Part shown: one piece after another, positions 13,202 to 25,625 of the stretch
Layout: each line of letters opens with the position of its first letter
Numbering within the stretch: position 1 is the first letter of the stretch
Source of the DNA: Solenopsis invicta
Taxonomy: Eukaryota > Arthropoda > Insecta > Hymenoptera > Formicidae
Direction of reading: 5' to 3'
Length of the DNA: 64,000 nucleotides
Assembly (NCBI RefSeq): GCF_016802725.1
Contig: NC_052671.1
Location: 14,651,231 to 14,715,230, forward strand
Made by a program: the position numbers and the translations under genes
The notes under the pieces: model-generated
The model's database searches: none
Seen by the model: the letters and a program-made list of their open reading frames with translations, nothing else
What the model was told of the DNA's origin: nothing

Positions 13202-14502
13202 ACCCGCGTCTTGAACCAGCCCGGAAATCAATTACGCGACTCTTCAAGGAGAGTTCCTCGACGCGATACGTAATGCTGCCTTTCGGTTGCGCCGCTATTC
13301 CGTTGCACGCGGCTTTTAAGGAACTTTTCTTCGTCGCGCTTGGCCGCACTTTGTGCGGCGCGCAATTTAATTGCGAATGTTTAAATTTCATCGCGACACA
13401 AAGGGCGATACTTTATTGAAGCGATTGCGACGAGCGCGCACACGTTTATAATTGGCATAGGCAAATATTTAAATTAGTTATCCGTTCGTCGTGCGTCTGA
13501 GGAATCATTCGCGGCACTCCGTGTGTAACAAATGGAACGTCCTGCGAGCCGCGATATGATAAAGTCATATCACGGCTGGCGTACACGAGGCTCGAAAGGA
13601 TAATTATATGGGAGATAAACAACGGTGCGCCGAGCATTAAACCGACGCACGTCGAGCGTTAAACCGATCGATACGGTATTACGATTCGTGTACGAGAGAT
13701 CGAATCAGCGTTTGGATGTATTTATACGAGGCAATCGGTGTACCGACGCGACGGCCGTTCTTTCGCGCGATTAACGATCGTGGACGTTAAATCGCTGACT
13801 TTCGAAGAAGCTCTCGCTATCTCCACGTTATGTCCGCGGTGATACACGAGCCTGGAGCGGATAGTTAATTGTCGGGGAGCTCCCTTGTCAGTTATGGCAT
13901 TCCGAAAGGCTTCGATCGTGAGGCCGCGTTGTGCACTAAAGTTAAAGGACGCATTATTTTCAGTGTATTATCGAAGCTTGCATTTATAGCGCGAGATTAT
14001 GGAGGTGCGTGGCTATTAAGCGATCGGGACTGCGAGCCGGCAATCGATTTTCCGTCTCTACCTTCGCGGCAATCTTATTTGCAAAGCAAACTGGAAATTA
14101 TCACGATAAAATCTAAGATAGCATATTTCGCATTTCGAAACAGGAAAAAAAAAACACTTTTATTATAGACTGTAATCTCCTCCTTCTCTTGCGAGTCTGA
14201 GAATATTTCCATCGTGATTCAATTCTCGTCGTGATTGTTCCATCAAACAAATTGTGCGTTTTATTTATTGATCGAGACGCGTAATTCTGATTCTTTTCTC
14301 TTGCTATTTATTTTTAATTCAAGTTATTATTAAATTAAAAAAAATAACTTTACTGAGAACATTCTGATTAAATTCTTTTACGTTGTTATCGGATTATTAT
14401 TCAAGTATGGGATAAGAAAAATATGTTTCATATATAGGATTTATCTTTTATCTTTAAATTGATTTGCTATTTTTGTTTCAAAATATTAGACAAGAAGCTG
14501 AT

Positions 14503-15415
14503 ATTATGCGCACCCATTTATATTTTAATAACTTTGTTAATAATTAGTATTTTATATTGAAACTTAGCGATTATATTCATCAAAATGTTGTTTAATAGAT
14601 TCTAGACTCAGAATTACGAAATGTTAATTATTTTATGTAATATTTATTATTTTTTATTTACTTATTACTTTGAATGTGACTTATAAAAATGTGACGACAT
14701 TGCATAATGAGTCGATGAAGAACAAAAAATATAGTTTAAAAATAAATTTAACAATCAGTTTTGTTAAAAAAGATACTGTATTTTGTTACAAAATTGTACA
14801 TTTTTAATTTTGTATATTTTTAGATTAAAATTTTTCTGCTTTTGGAAATATCAGATGTATTATTTATCCTTGTTGTTTAATGTTAAACAAGGATAAAATA
14901 ATATTTCTGAACGCAGGAAAATTTTAAATATATAGTTGGAAAATTGAAAATATACAGTTTTGTAACAAAATATTGTATTTTTTTTTAACAAAACCATTTT
15001 CTTTTTTACTTTTGTACTTTTTAGATTAAAATTTTTCTGCTTTTGGAAATATCAGATGTATTATTTATCCTTGTTGTTTAATGTTAAACAAGGATAAAAT
15101 AATATTTCTGAACGCAGGAAAATTTTAAATATATAGTTGGAAAATTGAAAATATACAGTTTTGTAACAAAATATTGTATTTTTTTTTAACAAAACCATTT
15201 TCTTTTTTACTTTTGTGGTGACTTATATAAATACTTCTGTTACTTTTTAACCATTATGCAAGGTTGTCACATTTTTATAAATCACGTCCTAAGTAATAAA
15301 TGTTTCATCACTTTGAGTATAGAATCTATTAAACAGCATTTTAATGAACATAATCAATAAGCTTCAATATAAAATATTAATTATTAACAAAATTATTCAA
15401 TAAAATGCGAATGCC
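14503..15415. mobile_element. Foldback element with internal tandem duplication
   Basis: The outer arms, about 14505-14720 and 15215-15412, are inverted copies of one another. Shared landmarks include TTTTATATTGAA, TGTTTAATAGATTCTA, TTATAAAAATGTGAC and TTGCATAATG, in mirrored order. The centre holds a 201-bp unit starting TAGATTAAAATTTTTCTGCT at 14821 and again at 15022. By eye the two units are identical over about 193 bp. Each unit contains a hairpin with 11-bp arms (TTATCCTTGTT). No coding capacity and no clear target duplication was seen, so the ends are approximate. Confidence 0.75.
14821..15214 (+). repeat. 201-bp tandem duplication, two units
   Basis: Unit 1 is 14821-15021 and unit 2 is 15022-15214, with no difference seen on inspection. 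The duplication is therefore young relative to the diverged outer arms of the surrounding foldback element. Confidence 0.85.
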
Positions 15416-15419
15416 TATA

Positions 15420-17074
15420 ATACCATTTTCTCCTCCAATGTAAAGGAATACTTTTTTTTTTATTTGAATTTCTCATTTAAATAGGAAAGAACTACGTGAT
15501 GACTCGGTTGTCATTCAGTATGCATATTTCAGAAAAAGATACGCGCGAACGACAGAGGCATTGGCCGATGCATCGACCCGGTTTGCCGTGATCTTACGGC
15601 CATGCGGTATTCGGTGTGGTATTGCGCCGGCAGGCGGTGGTGGTGGTGGTGGTGGTGGTGGTGGTGGCGGTGGTGGTGGTGGGCCAGTGATATACAACGC
15701 TATCACCCTCGTATTTACTGCAGTGTCAAACCAGGGCGACAACTTGGTTACAAATTAGTGCTTTACACCGCGCGCACGGCCACGTCCCGCTTTTACACCA
15801 TACGCCCGGTTGTGTACGTATAATACGGTGTGTTCGTATGCGCGTGCATCGGTGCCGGGCTCCTCCGACGAGGTATACGAGTCTCGTATGTTTATGTTCC
15901 TGGCAGCTGCGCGGCAGAGCCTCGCCAATATTGGTTCTCAATTTAATGATCGGCCAATTGCGCGCAACCTTCCCTACACGTTCTCATCGAGGGAGGTCGT
16001 AAGTTCGCAAGCTGCCACTTGCCAGTTGCAGCAGGAGTGCCTCGAAGATGTACCGAGCTTCAAAAGATTTCCCGCTAATCAGATTTGCAAAGTCGATCAA
16101 ATAGATGAGCAACGATTGTTATAAACGTATTTTATAAAATACGCATAGCACTCGGTGAGGCAGCGATAAATGTAGATGTATCAGTTTTCCATTGCGGTGC
16201 AATTTAAAATTATTTATCAAGATTAAATGGTTTTCTCAACATCGTGAAATAATGAGAGAACCCAGAGTGATCATCCACGAATGTGTGATCATTCTCGAGA
16301 TCATTCTATTCTGGATGCGGCAACGAAACAGATAGGGAATCTTTCTCGGAAGTAAATACAAGATCGATCTCGAAGGAGGAGGGGATCAGCTTAGCTCTAG
16401 GAAAGCCATCGGACGCGGCGTAGTGAGATTTCACGCCGTATCCATATCACGGCTCTTAAGATCCTGCCTGGGACTCTGAACCAAGATGTATGGCATCGAT
16501 GGCTCGATAGAAGGGACTGAGAACCTCTCTCGCCTTGCGGAGGAGGCGATATATCAGCCGCGGGTCAACAATGTGTAAGCGGTACCGTTCTCGAACCCCC
16601 AGGTCGGGCGACCTAAGTTCGCTCTCGGTGACACTTCTGGAGTTTCTGCTTCTTGGACGGTGCACACTCAAGATATATGTTATTGGCCGCGCGTGTTGGT
16701 ACACGCTGTGTACACGCACTCGAGACATCCGGATGCTATGTGTGGAACCCGTCGAACGAAACTTTGAGTTATCCCGGGGCGATCATCGCGTCTTGAGAAA
16801 TTTTAATTAACCACCATTATTTGACTAGTTCTCCTTCCGAAAGAATTATGAAGAAATAAACACGTAGAGGTAAACGTTTTGTAATCGAGATGGGTTAAGG
16901 ATCGCGCCAATTAGCGCTAGTACAAATTATAGAATTCAAAATAGGTTTTGAATATTTAATTCATTTGATTACTGTGTCTTCGTGCTTAACTAATATTTAA
17001 AAAAAATTATATTTAGAAATATACCATTAGAGTCAATAGCTGGATATATAATATATCGCGGATCCCACTTCTCA
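15420..17074. other. Non-coding region
   Basis: Apart from the GGT array at 15634 I see no gene or repeat with clear ends. Frames of up to 104 codons (15810-16124 plus) lack a domain and overlap minus-strand frames. 16940-17060 is AT-rich. Confidence 0.5.
15634..15682 (+). repeat. (GGT)n trinucleotide repeat
   Basis: About 15 GGT units with one GGC interruption. Depending on frame it translates as poly-Gly, poly-Trp or poly-Pro, which explains the open frames at 15515-15823. Repeated GG pairs could also fold as a two-layer G-quadruplex. Confidence 0.9.
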
Positions 17075-17114
17075 ATGCTTATTCATGCTTATTCATGCTT
17101 ATTCATGCTTATTC
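17075..17114 (+). repeat. 10-bp minisatellite, four units
   Basis: Four perfect tandem copies of ATGCTTATTC. Confidence 0.95.
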
Positions 17115-20100
17115 ACCGCCCGCATGCCGGTGGTATGGAAAAAGAGCGCGTTCGGCTCGTGCTGCGAAAATTTGTCCCATCATTAGCGAGTGGATAAGTG
17201 TCGCGAAGTGCGTTATGCGCGACCGCTTAATCCGCCGGCATTAAAAGTCAAATGCAACAGATCCATTCACCGGCCATAATTACGAGGAAGCCCGGCTGCC
17301 GCACGCATAAAAGCGTTCGTTATTAAAAAGTTTAAATGTCTATTAATTACTCGACGTTACGCCGGGCCGCGCCGAAGAACTGTATAAAATGCATTTAATT
17401 ATCGCGCCGCGTTGAATGAGGGAAATCAATGGGTTTCCCTTTAGCGAACCGACGGCGTTGGCGAATGTTTCTTCTTTTTTTTCTCTTTCTCTCTCTCTCC
17501 CTCCCACCCCTCAAAACCTCAATTTGTTGCTGCCGCCGTTACCTCACCGCGCCATCCCCCGCGCCCATCACGTTTACCCTTTCCAGTTACGCCCTCGTGA
17601 ACCTACCCATCGGCCGTGCCGGTAATGAGGGCGACACCTGAATCCGTGATTACATCGCGGCAATGAAAAGTAATTTGTCGATTCGCAGCACGATGGACCC
17701 GTTCGATACCCGCCACCGCAATTTCGCACTTTTTACGAGTGAAAAGCTTTCCGCGCGCGGGCCCGTCCGCCGCAGAGAAACGATTTTCCCCTGTATTTGT
17801 TGCATTTAACGTGCCCAATTGAGAACTGTTTCCTGCTGCGCGAGACAAATATTTGGAAATCGTTAAAATATTATTATATAAATATTTTTTATATATGATA
17901 TGATAAAATAATGCATATAATAAATTTTTTAATATATGTAATAAATATTAAAGAATTATTATACATACATATTATAAAGATACTTGCTAATATTTATAGT
18001 GTATCTCTTTGACAATTTCACATAAGAAACGTCGAAATAGCACAGAAAGGGCCTAAAGATACACGCTAATAATAATACATATTTAAATCTTTTATATTAA
18101 TTTCGTTACTATAATATAAGTAATTTACGAGAGTTGTAAATTACTCAATTGATGTCTTTTCAGCAAAGCTATAAATTTTGTTGCGCATTCTCGTTAATCG
18201 ATATCAGACTCGTGTCGCAGCGATATATCATTTGGCAGAATTCTGCGAATATCGCGAATTTCGCTTTCGAAGCCTTCCCGTTCGTGAGGATATTCGAAAC
18301 TGATATTCTAACAGTTAAAGACCGCTGACGGTCGGCGGAATGTATTCTCGGAACAGGGGAAGAGGTTCGGGACCTAGGTTGCTTTGCAGCCCTGCTCTGC
18401 CGTGGTGTCAGTGCGTCCGGATCGCTACTACCTTATATTTCACGTCAAAGTCTTTCGCATTCCTGAACACCACCTGATCCACGGTATCCCCGCTTCGTTG
18501 CCCGGGCTATCGAGGTCCGTCGTCCGGCCTGGTCGAATTCGACTTCGGTCGTGCGTGCGTCGCGCCCGGATAATGCGCCATAGAATCTTATTTCGAGAAA
18601 TCGAGCCCGATCGTAAAGTGTAATAACTTTTTTCGACGCCCGACTCGACGTGCCTGTGTATCGTATCTATACGATGATCAAATTACTCTCTCGAGGTTCG
18701 TCAGCCGGCCGAATAATTGAATGTGCACAGAACAAGCAGGTGCATAAACGTCAAGGCGCGAGCATTGCAATAAATATCGCAATTATTGGGTACAATTTCT
18801 TATACAAAGCTTGCGTTTACGTGTTTCTATAAAATAGAACAGTAGTAAAAGGAACGCACATGGCACCTGATATGTTAATATTACGATATTAGTAATATTA
18901 TAAGTTACAAAAAATATTACGGAAAATCTTATAGAAATATATCAAATGTAATATTGTATTACTGAGGTATTATATAGGTACAATACAATAAATCAAAATG
19001 TAATACTTCTATAATATTTCTATTATATTTCTATTATATATGCAGTATTGTGACAAACAATTTTGAAATATTACTGCAACATTGTACAGACATTACAGTA
19101 CAGTACGTGGTGCCGCCAATAGATGGACGAGACGACATTTTGTTTCTTGTAATTAAAAACAATGAGACAGAATAAGAAGCGCAATCTCATCAGATTTGTC
19201 ATCTATGTTGTAATGAAGCAATTATGTCTTGAACATAATTCCCCCAAAAGTTAAATTTTAATATAAAAGTTAATAAATTATGTACAATAACACAATATAT
19301 TTGTAATTAAAAATATAAAAATTATTTAATTTCTTGCAATATTACAAAAATATTACAATGATATAATCGTGATATGTCACCGTTATATTACTATAATTTA
19401 TTTTGACAAACATTTTAATATTATTGTGACATCTTCGTAATGTTCCATCAATATTCATGGTGTATCTCATTGTAATATTGCTATGATATAATTTATATTA
19501 TGCGATATATGAGAAATTATTAGCCATTATCCATTATCTACTATTTTATCAGAATAGCTCAGTATTTCAAATTTAAACGATAATTTCAGACTGAATTATT
19601 GGACTATCCGATTAGTTTGCAATTTCTTTCCATGAAAAGACTGTGCTGTCCGGAAGTCCAGTCGTATCACGCCGCTCCTAGGTTCTTGATTGATTTAAGG
19701 AGCGATATCGATTCCACGAGCGACGGGGAATAGTATAGTGTATACACGCGTTCGATCGGGATATCTTAGTCGTGTGGATATTTTAGGTGGTACCGAAGGT
19801 ACCGGTCGCCCTCCTGGTGCGAAGACGATTTAAGGTCTACTGGTTGGGCCCAGCACACCCATGGTGGTCTATATCAAGACAGAGAATCCACTCGATACAA
19901 TCCTATATCCTGTATCAAGCTTATATCGCGTAATGCCATTCTACCTCGTTCCTTCGTGCGATTTAAAATTACATTTAATAAATTATTCAGCTTCCTGCTC
20001 TTCTTGCAAACAAGCGTTTGCAATAATCACGGTAATAATAATCTATTGCAATATTTAACTTGGTTCCTTAATAGACGGAGAGAATACGTCTTTAGTATTC

Positions 20101-21285
20101 AACTTGGTTTCATAATAAATAGAATTCATCATTTTATTTTTGACTACAAGAATTTATATCGAGTTCATAAGAAGCATTACTATTACCATCGATCATAAAT
20201 ATATTCCTAAATGCATGATCGATGCGGATATCATGTGTCGCAGAGATCGATAATTACTTTTGCTTCGCCTTCTGTCGTAAATCGCGTGTCAGGTGTAAAT
20301 TTTACGTGGTCTAAGTTTTAAAAATAGAATTGCGAACAAAACAGTACACACTATCCGCGGCGAAAAGATCCACGATGTATCATGATGCTGCACGATACAC
20401 CATCTCGAAGCGGACGATCAAAAGGTGAGGGGTGGGCTCGGGCCAGGGCGGGAGTTTTGGTGCATTTTGGTCGCCAGCGATAAAGCATTTTTATGTCCTT
20501 TCTGGTCGTTTGATTTTGAGATTAGCCGGGAATTTTGGGCGAACCCGCATATCACGGTGATTTACGTCGAAGCGGCGTTTCGACGAGGAGGACGGGACGC
20601 CCGCGGCCGGGTAAAGGTAAAATTCTCTTAAATTTCAAATTTATACGCGCGGTCTTGTCATAATCTTGATTCTAACGCCCGGTCGCGAAGCTATTCGCCC
20701 GTTCTCCATCCCGCGTCGACACGGTGGGCTTATTTGTCAAGAATACTTGCACGTCTCGCGAGAATTCGGGAAAAAAAGGAAACATTGGATTGAGAAGAGA
20801 GGAAAGCAAAGGTGATGTCACGGGGCACGCATAATGATACTCTAAGCCACGAGGTGATGACAAATTGAGTCTTCGGCATCAAAGCGAGTTTCAAATTAAA
20901 ACCGGTAAAATTTTATCTGTGATATCATTACCGTTTGTCCAACGATAATCGAACTTTCGCCATTTCGTTCGTTATTTTAAATTTCTCTTCGAATTCCTTT
21001 CGCAGAGAGTGTGCATTCGGCATTAAATATGGGCTGCGAAATATTGTGAATGGTAGCGGCCGAGGATCGTCGATCGAATACAAATTATCCGAAGGGTCTC
21101 GGTATCGTGTCCGCCAATAATCGTTACGGACACGCGCGGGACCGAAAGAGGAACGTCGGGAACGGAGAAATAGAGGCGACACACACTCGCGAGGTTCGCG
21201 CGCGCGACAGGTATACGTACGCACACTTTATCGGCGCGGGATACGAACCCTTCGAACACCATCGGCGTATCGCCGCAACCCGAGA
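17115..21285. other. Non-coding region, mixed composition
   Basis: 17120-17430 is GC-balanced with ATTA-rich words. 17850-18170 and 18840-19560 are AT-rich. The latter has many irregular TAATATTAC words, and GGCACC/GGTGCC lies near 18864 and 19110, so it may be another decayed element. 20380-21300 is CpG-rich. Open frames are short and overlap on both strands. No gene is supported. Confidence 0.45.
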
Positions 21286-21320
21286 ACTCGCTCGCTCGCT
21301 CGCTCGCCCGCTCGCCCGTT
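21286..21320. repeat. (CTCG)n tetranucleotide repeat
   Basis: About eight CTCG/CCCG units in tandem. Confidence 0.85.
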
Positions 21321-21611
21321 CGCGCTCACGGGGCCCACCACGGGCCCATAAATATCTCATTTTTATTTTGAATGGGAAAACGAACGATGGGTCGATGCCG
21401 CGCTTCCCTACCCCGCACTAAATCAGCGTTACTTTATTAAGTATTACCTTTAGTTAACAGATACTTAATCAAAAGGTGCACGCGGTACGCCACTAATTTG
21501 ACTTTGGCCCCCATAAATATTCGGGGACCGCTGGATGTACAGGTCTGCGCGGTCGATGGTACCGGCCATCGGGTTCGGCCCGATGTTGTTGCGCCCGAAA
21601 TACCGGACCGA

Positions 21612-21641
21612 TGGACGGACGGACGGACGGGCGGACGGACG
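21612..21641. repeat. (GGAC)n tetranucleotide repeat
   Basis: About seven GGAC units with one GGGC interruption. Confidence 0.85.
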
Positions 21642-21929
21642 ACCAATGGCTTTTGTACCGATAAAATACTTCTGTAATTAAATGCGAGCGGCGCGCATTC
21701 ATCTAACTGCCTATGCGCGTCCCCGCGACGTAACGTTATCGATCACAGCTTTCGGGAATTTATAAAGCACGGTCGATGGGACATGCGGGATACGTTCGGA
21801 TAGGGAAATGAACGGCCGGTAAATCGAGAGTGGCATTAGGGCTACTATTAGGTGCGTCGTTTGTCACTTTGTTGACCGTTGTACCCGTTGTACAGCTTCT
21901 TTACGGTCCGTTTCACGTTGTAGGATAAA

Positions 21930-22812
21930 CTCGGGTAAGATGATTATAGTTTTTCAAAATGCAAAAAACGCATTTTTATTTTTGTTATTTTTTAATAATG
22001 TTTGACATATCACTTCACTGAATCTTAAAGTTAATAATTGACTTAAAATATTGAATTTAAAGAGAAAACACTTATTAGAAATCAAATATTGACAAAATAT
22101 TATAACATATTCATTGGTTATATCTTATCTTATAAAAATTTTAAGGAAAAGATGGCCATAGTATTATGGGACAGTTGGCTATATACGTTTCATATTAAAA
22201 ATAAATGTAATATTTTCTAAAGTAATAAATAAAACTTATAATTTTATATATTTAGTATAAACACACACACACACACATATATATATTTTTGTTATATATA
22301 TATATAATTATATATGATTTAGTTATAATTATAATATTGCAATAATAACATAACAATTATAATTCTTTTAAAGTAAAGAAAAAAAAACAGATTTCTATAA
22401 TTTAAAGAAAAACTATGTCTGAAAAAACAAAGTGGACCAACTTGGCCGAATTGTAAGAAAAAGATGATCATAGTTTAAATAAATAGTGAAAATAAAAGCA
22501 CAAATTATAAGTCATGTTACAATTTAGGTTCTTTTATTATATACGTAACGATGATTATGATTAACAGTAATTTATTCGACGTTATAGCATCTTTTAGAGG
22601 ACACATGCAAAACTTTGCAGGTAGTCAAAAATAAAAGTATTATATAATATTCAGAATAAGATTGTTTTGAATAGTGTACGCATATGAATTATTGTAAATA
22701 TCGATTATCTTTCAGAATGAATCTAAAAATGCACTATTTAGCAATTACTGGAGAAATTACAGACTATGGCCATCTTTTCCGTATGGCCATAATACCCCAA
22801 TTTACCCTAATA
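21930..22812. mobile_element. Putative decayed element with repeated GATGGCCATAG motifs
   Basis: An AT-rich block interrupted by related words: AAAAGATGGCCATAGTATTA at 22147, AAAAAGATGATCATAG at 22459, and on the other strand AAAAGATGGCCATAGTCTG at 22762-22780. The right edge, read on the minus strand, starts TAGGGTAAATTGGGGTATTA. The left edge near 21931 contains CGGGTAAGATGATTATAG, a weak inverted match. Both edges sit at abrupt composition changes. No coding capacity. Ends and class are uncertain. Confidence 0.45.
22259..22315. repeat. (AC)n(AT)n compound microsatellite
   Basis: An AC run passes into AT runs, and lies inside the putative element at 21.9-22.8 kb. Confidence 0.9.
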
Positions 22813-22898
22813 CAATAGCTCTATTATAGACAAACGTTTTTTGCGCGTTGAAAAATATATAATCCATGGCGAAGTTTCTATGCGAGCAATTTTACTCC

Positions 22899-23026
22899 AA
22901 CAGCACAGGATATCGTATGAATATTCTAGAATATTCTAGATATCGTACAAACATTCGTACAATATCGTGATATTGTGCGTATATTTGTAAAATATCACAA
23001 TATTCGTTCGATATCATGTGCTGTTA
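22899..23026 (+). mobile_element. 128-bp MITE, copy 1, with heat-shock-element arm
   Basis: The ends are inverted: AACAGCACAGGATATCGTAT on the left, and TAACAGCACATGATATCGAA for the right end on the other strand. A second copy in the opposite orientation lies at 36239-36368 and matches over its whole length with few differences. Internal landmarks such as ACATTCGTAC, ATATCGTGATAT and AATATCACAATATTCGTTCG occur in the same order. There is no coding capacity. One arm holds a perfect GAA-TA-TTC repeat array. Confidence 0.85.
22918..22937. promoter_or_regulatory. Perfect four-module heat-shock element inside the MITE
   Basis: GAATATTCTAGAATATTC at 22919-22936 contains four alternating 5-bp nGAAn/nTTCn modules without mismatch, which is the established binding pattern of trimeric HSF. 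The same array is kept in the second MITE copy at 36330. Binding in vivo is not shown by sequence. Confidence 0.5.
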
Positions 23027-23029
23027 GTA

Positions 23030-24029
23030 TAGGAACATGTAGTTATATTAAAATTCAAAATAAGCACGTTGCGGTATGTTCTGCCATCTGGCAGCTTTAT
23101 ATTCTTTCACGGAAATCGAATCAGGATCAGAATCGATATCAGGATGCCCGCCGCGCGACTGGGTTCGGCGGGCGCGACTGCAGTCGCTCTAACGGCCGCA
23201 GTCTCCTCGTTTATTGTACATAGGGACGCGGAAATTGTGGCCAAAGCAAAGGCGGTCGGCTCGCGGTTCGGTAAACACTAAACACTCGTTAGCGTATAGA
23301 TTGAAACGCAATCTGTATTCGGTGCGGCTACCACGGCTACGGAGGAAGACGGAGGCAGACGCCGAGAAGCGACGCAGACAAAGAGAGCCTGGGCTAACTC
23401 CGCGGCGACGCGAAGGGTGGAAGGGAGCGTCGGGGGTTGCCGGCGGAAGGGTAGGTTCCACAGCCCAAAGAGCCCGAGGCCCCCCACTAATTGATTTGTG
23501 CTTCAGCGGCCCTCTCTAACTCTCTCCGTTCTCTATCTCCTCCCTGGTCCTCTTCTCTCCTTTCCCTCCCCCCTGCAACGTCTCACACACATCAGGACAC
23601 CATAGGTAAATCCACACGCACTAAATACGCTGCCGCTTCGGCTACCGCCCTTTCCTTTCCGGTGGAGAAAACAGAGGTCACTCCTTCTGCATCAAAGCAT
23701 CAAAGGACTGTTATCTTACGGGCATCGTCGTGGACGGCTGCGTGTGCTGAGGGTAGCTAATTGCGAGATATACACGCGCACTTTCGATGCCACCCTTCGG
23801 CGATCGTATTGTGAGCTTTATAAGTTCGGAAGCCGGCACGAATCTCGAATGTAACTAGTACGTTGATATCAATTATTAATTTCAGTTAAATTAATATCAA
23901 CGATAATATGTAGCTATTACAAGTGAATGATAAAGACACAGATTTGGATCAATTTTCTAGAGACAAAAGATTGTTTGTAAAAAAGTTGAACATTCTCACG
24001 TAAGAGAGACGTTAAGATATAAAACTGCA
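23030..24029. other. CpG-rich non-coding stretch
   Basis: Arg/Pro-rich frames of 69-101 codons overlap on both strands between 23069 and 23760. They have no domain and no consistent codon bias. I see no gene here. Confidence 0.5.
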
Positions 24030-24033
24030 TTAA

Positions 24034-24741
24034 CCCTTTTGTGCACAGAAAAAAAATAGTATCAAATCAACAATTCATTGTTTCATATATAAGTAAGAAT
24101 ATAAAGTCTTCTTGAAAGAATTTGATAATCGTAATCAGATATCATTTTGCCTACACAAAGAAACAAAATTTTTTTCATGTTAGCAAATTGTCTATTTAAG
24201 ATTATAAAATCTTCCAAGAAGATTTTACATTCTTGCTTATATATGAAACAAATTGTTGATTTGGCACTAATTTTTTTTCTGTGCCTTTTTTCCAAAAATA
24301 ATTAGCAACTAAATAATCTTTCACTAAAGATGCATTTTGTGGTCGCTGATTATAAATCGGTAATCAAAATTTCAAAATTTAAATTGGAGCATTTAATATA
24401 GTAGACCAATATCCAACAGACTTTGGTCTATCATTGAATTCACATTTTGAAATTAAGATTTTTTTTATATGGTTCTTTGACCTTTTAAAATAAACCCAGA
24501 AAAACTCACTATCTTAATATTTGTAAAGGTTATATACATTTTTCACTTTTAACCCTTTTAACAAATATTTGATGAGGTTCAAATCAAGAGGTGAAATTCA
24601 TAAGGATGTTGACTTTTTTGTAAAAAGTCTTGCCCTTCATCTTTAAAATGAGCCCATGCGGAAAGAAGTCGCTATCTTTATTTTTTTTTTTATGGAAGAC
24701 ATGAATTTTTGAATTGATTGCGTCCCACCATGCTCAAGGGA
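24034..24741. mobile_element. Tentative piggyBac-like element flanked by TTAA
   Basis: TTAA at 24030-24033 is followed by CCCTTTTGTGCA. On the right, AAGGG at 24736-24740 is followed by ATTAA, so TTAA is one base removed. TTAA-CCC...GGG-TTAA is the piggyBac pattern. The terminal match CCCTT-GNGCA is short and the extra A weakens it. The right half holds two diverged direct repeats around TTTTAAAATAAACCCA and TTTAAAATGAGCCCA, each followed by ACTATCTT or GCTATCTT. No transposase was seen. Confidence 0.35.
24043..24284. mobile_element. 242-bp MITE with about 90-bp inverted arms
   Basis: The left arm begins GCACAGAAAAAAAATAGTAT and the right arm, on the other strand, GCACAGAAAAAAAATTAGTG. The arms then share CAAATCAACAATT, TTGTTTCATATATAAG, AAGAAT and TCTTCTTG in the same order, so the whole unit would fold as a long hairpin. 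It lies just inside a possible piggyBac-like element and could be nested in it. No clear target duplication. Confidence 0.75.
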
Positions 24742-24745
24742 TTAA

Positions 24746-25021
24746 CAGAATGTCACTTCTATCTATCCGATTTATTTCGCAGCAATGCGTGTGACAATGC
24801 GCCGAGGAGACCGAGAGGGGACATTTCTACCGTAATGATATTCGTCGTTAATTGCATAGTCGAGCGACGCCTTCGGGTTCATCGTTTAAGGTAGAACGTA
24901 ACGAAGCGCTGGCGGACTCTTTGTTCCACCCTGGGGCAGTCCACTTTGCTTTCGTCCTGGATTTTTTCAGTCTTAGGTAATATCCTGAGTAACACAACGT
25001 CCTCTCTCCTCATTCTCTCTT

Positions 25022-25056
<35 letters not shown>

Positions 25057-25625
25057 GTTTCTCTCTCTATCCTTCTCGCTCTGTCCACGGGCTAACGCAA
25101 ACGAGCTTTCGCGCAGCGTGTGATACCTCCACCTTTGCACGTAATGCGTATGCGCACGTACGTGGAAATAGGTATTTTACATATGTTACTTTGACACCGA
25201 GTCTGGTTAAGACGTCTCACGTCGGCGATGATTACAGCGGCGCGCTGCGCGACGACAAGATAAACATGATTCCGTACGCCCGGATGGCTCTGTGAGATGC
25301 GACCTAACCGTCATGCTCATCGTCATTTCCTCAATATTTCAGGCGATCGAGATACATTGATTGAAAAAAATACTTATTCCAAGAATTTAAAATCCTGTTT
25401 TCTACTCTATTACCTCACTTGAACATTTACAAAATCACAGCACTGTTAAATATGCAAACATCCGATCTTTTTTTTAATCTTATAACATTTTTTCTTTGCT
25501 TTCCTAATTCAACCAGATCACTGCTTGACAGTGTTTTTGAGAAGATTTTTGAACTCTAAAAAAATCTGAAAAACTTTTGGTACACTCTTCCAATATTCAA
25601 GAATACGATTTCACATTTGTTTGAC
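24746..25625. other. Non-coding stretch
   Basis: 24780-25340 is GC-balanced and contains the CT microsatellite; 25360-25620 is AT-rich. No gene seen. Confidence 0.5.
25013..25069. repeat. (CT)n microsatellite
   Basis: About 57 bp of CT dinucleotides with TTT interruptions. Confidence 0.9.

Larger units (their letters stand above)
9341..14499. other. Non-coding, GC-balanced region with ATTA words
   Basis: Alternating CpG-rich and AT-rich sequence with no supported gene. Stretches such as 10130-10510, 12900-13420 and 13440-14170 mix CpG-rich blocks with TTAATT/ATTTAAAT words. This composition is common in non-coding DNA near developmental regulators, but I cannot show conservation from one sequence. 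All open frames (up to 128 codons, 13005-13391 minus) overlap equally long frames on the other strand and have no domain. 14170-14500 is AT-rich. Confidence 0.45.

Noticed and set aside
15515..15823. Poly-Gly, poly-Trp and poly-Pro frames
   Set aside because: All are translations of one (GGT)n microsatellite.
18860..19115. Possible inverted-repeat element with GGCACC/GGTGCC ends and many TAATATTAC words
   Set aside because: Only six terminal bases match clearly; the rest is low-complexity AT sequence.
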